Under the pieces are notes generated by a model. The model was not told the DNA's origin and made no database searches. It saw only the letters and a program-made list of their open reading frames with translations. The position numbers and the translations under genes are program-made. From NCBI GenBank assembly GCA_903881065.1, contig CAIRRW010000346.1, forward strand, positions 1-5,738: DNA of 5,738 nt. The letters run 5' to 3'. The DNA is from an uncultured Bacteroidota bacterium. Its GTDB lineage: Bacteria > Bacteroidota > Bacteroidia > 2-12-FULL-35-15. Of this stretch, positions 5,688 to 5,738 are shown piece by piece. Each line of letters opens with the position of its first letter. Position 1 is the stretch's first letter.

Positions 5688-5738
5688 GTTAATAGCTGTT
5701 CATTAAGTGTGATAAGTGATAAATACAATAGTAATTTA

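Larger units (their letters stand above)
5301..5738. other. Gene-free AT-rich region, candidate replication origin or multi-site control region
   Basis: No plausible gene lies in these 438 bases. G+C is about 23% by hand count, clearly below the coding regions. Nonamers one mismatch from the DnaA box TTATNCACA occur at 5340-5348 (TTATTAACA) and 5422-5430 (TTATCAACA). Related YTANTAACA sites lie at 5560-5568, 5571-5579, 5622-5630 and, on the minus strand, 5687-5695; TTATTAACG is at 5360-5368. A tandem GTGATAA pair (5709-5722) reads TTATCAC twice on the other strand. A-rich blocks such as 5371-5392 could unwind easily. These are hallmarks of bacterial oriC, but a promoter region with repeated regulator sites before the next gene would look similar. 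No site matches the DnaA consensus exactly. Confidence 0.4.

Overview
The window looks like a low-GC Bacteroidota chromosome. Two kinds of evidence agree. The promoter-like sites are of the Bacteroidota type (TANNTTTG at -7), with A-rich leaders and no Shine-Dalgarno sequence. The window also holds a DUF4175-type membrane protein followed at once by a small GHKL ATPase, a pairing I recall from that phylum. Genus and species cannot be fixed from this sequence.

Layout. Positions 1-146 hold the probable 3' end of an unidentified plus-strand gene and a strong hairpin terminator. Positions 147-576 are non-coding apart from one copy of a 131-bp inverted-repeat element (391-521). gcvH, the lipoyl carrier protein of the glycine cleavage system, lies on the minus strand (663-1043). 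It has its own promoter (1075-1103) and a factor-independent terminator (577-607). A second copy of the 131-bp element, in the opposite orientation (1168-1298), sits in the divergent intergenic region. A plus-strand two-gene operon follows: the 1144-residue DUF4175-like protein (1418-4852) and a 146-residue anti-sigma-factor-like ATPase (4860-5300), 7 bp apart. Positions 5301-5738 carry no gene. They are very AT-rich (about 23% GC by hand count) and hold a cluster of DnaA-box-like nonamers, direct repeats and a perfect AT hairpin, so this is a candidate replication origin or multi-site control region.

How the parts relate. gcvH is a stand-alone housekeeping gene; the other glycine cleavage genes are not here. 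The operon joins a membrane-anchored protein with a large extracytoplasmic coiled-coil region to a cytoplasmic ATPase fold. That is suggestive of envelope-linked signalling, but the function of this pair is not established. The least ordinary content is outside the genes: the pair of oppositely oriented 131-bp elements around gcvH, the origin-like region at the right end, and the overlapping hairpins with a duplicated stop-codon segment at the left end.
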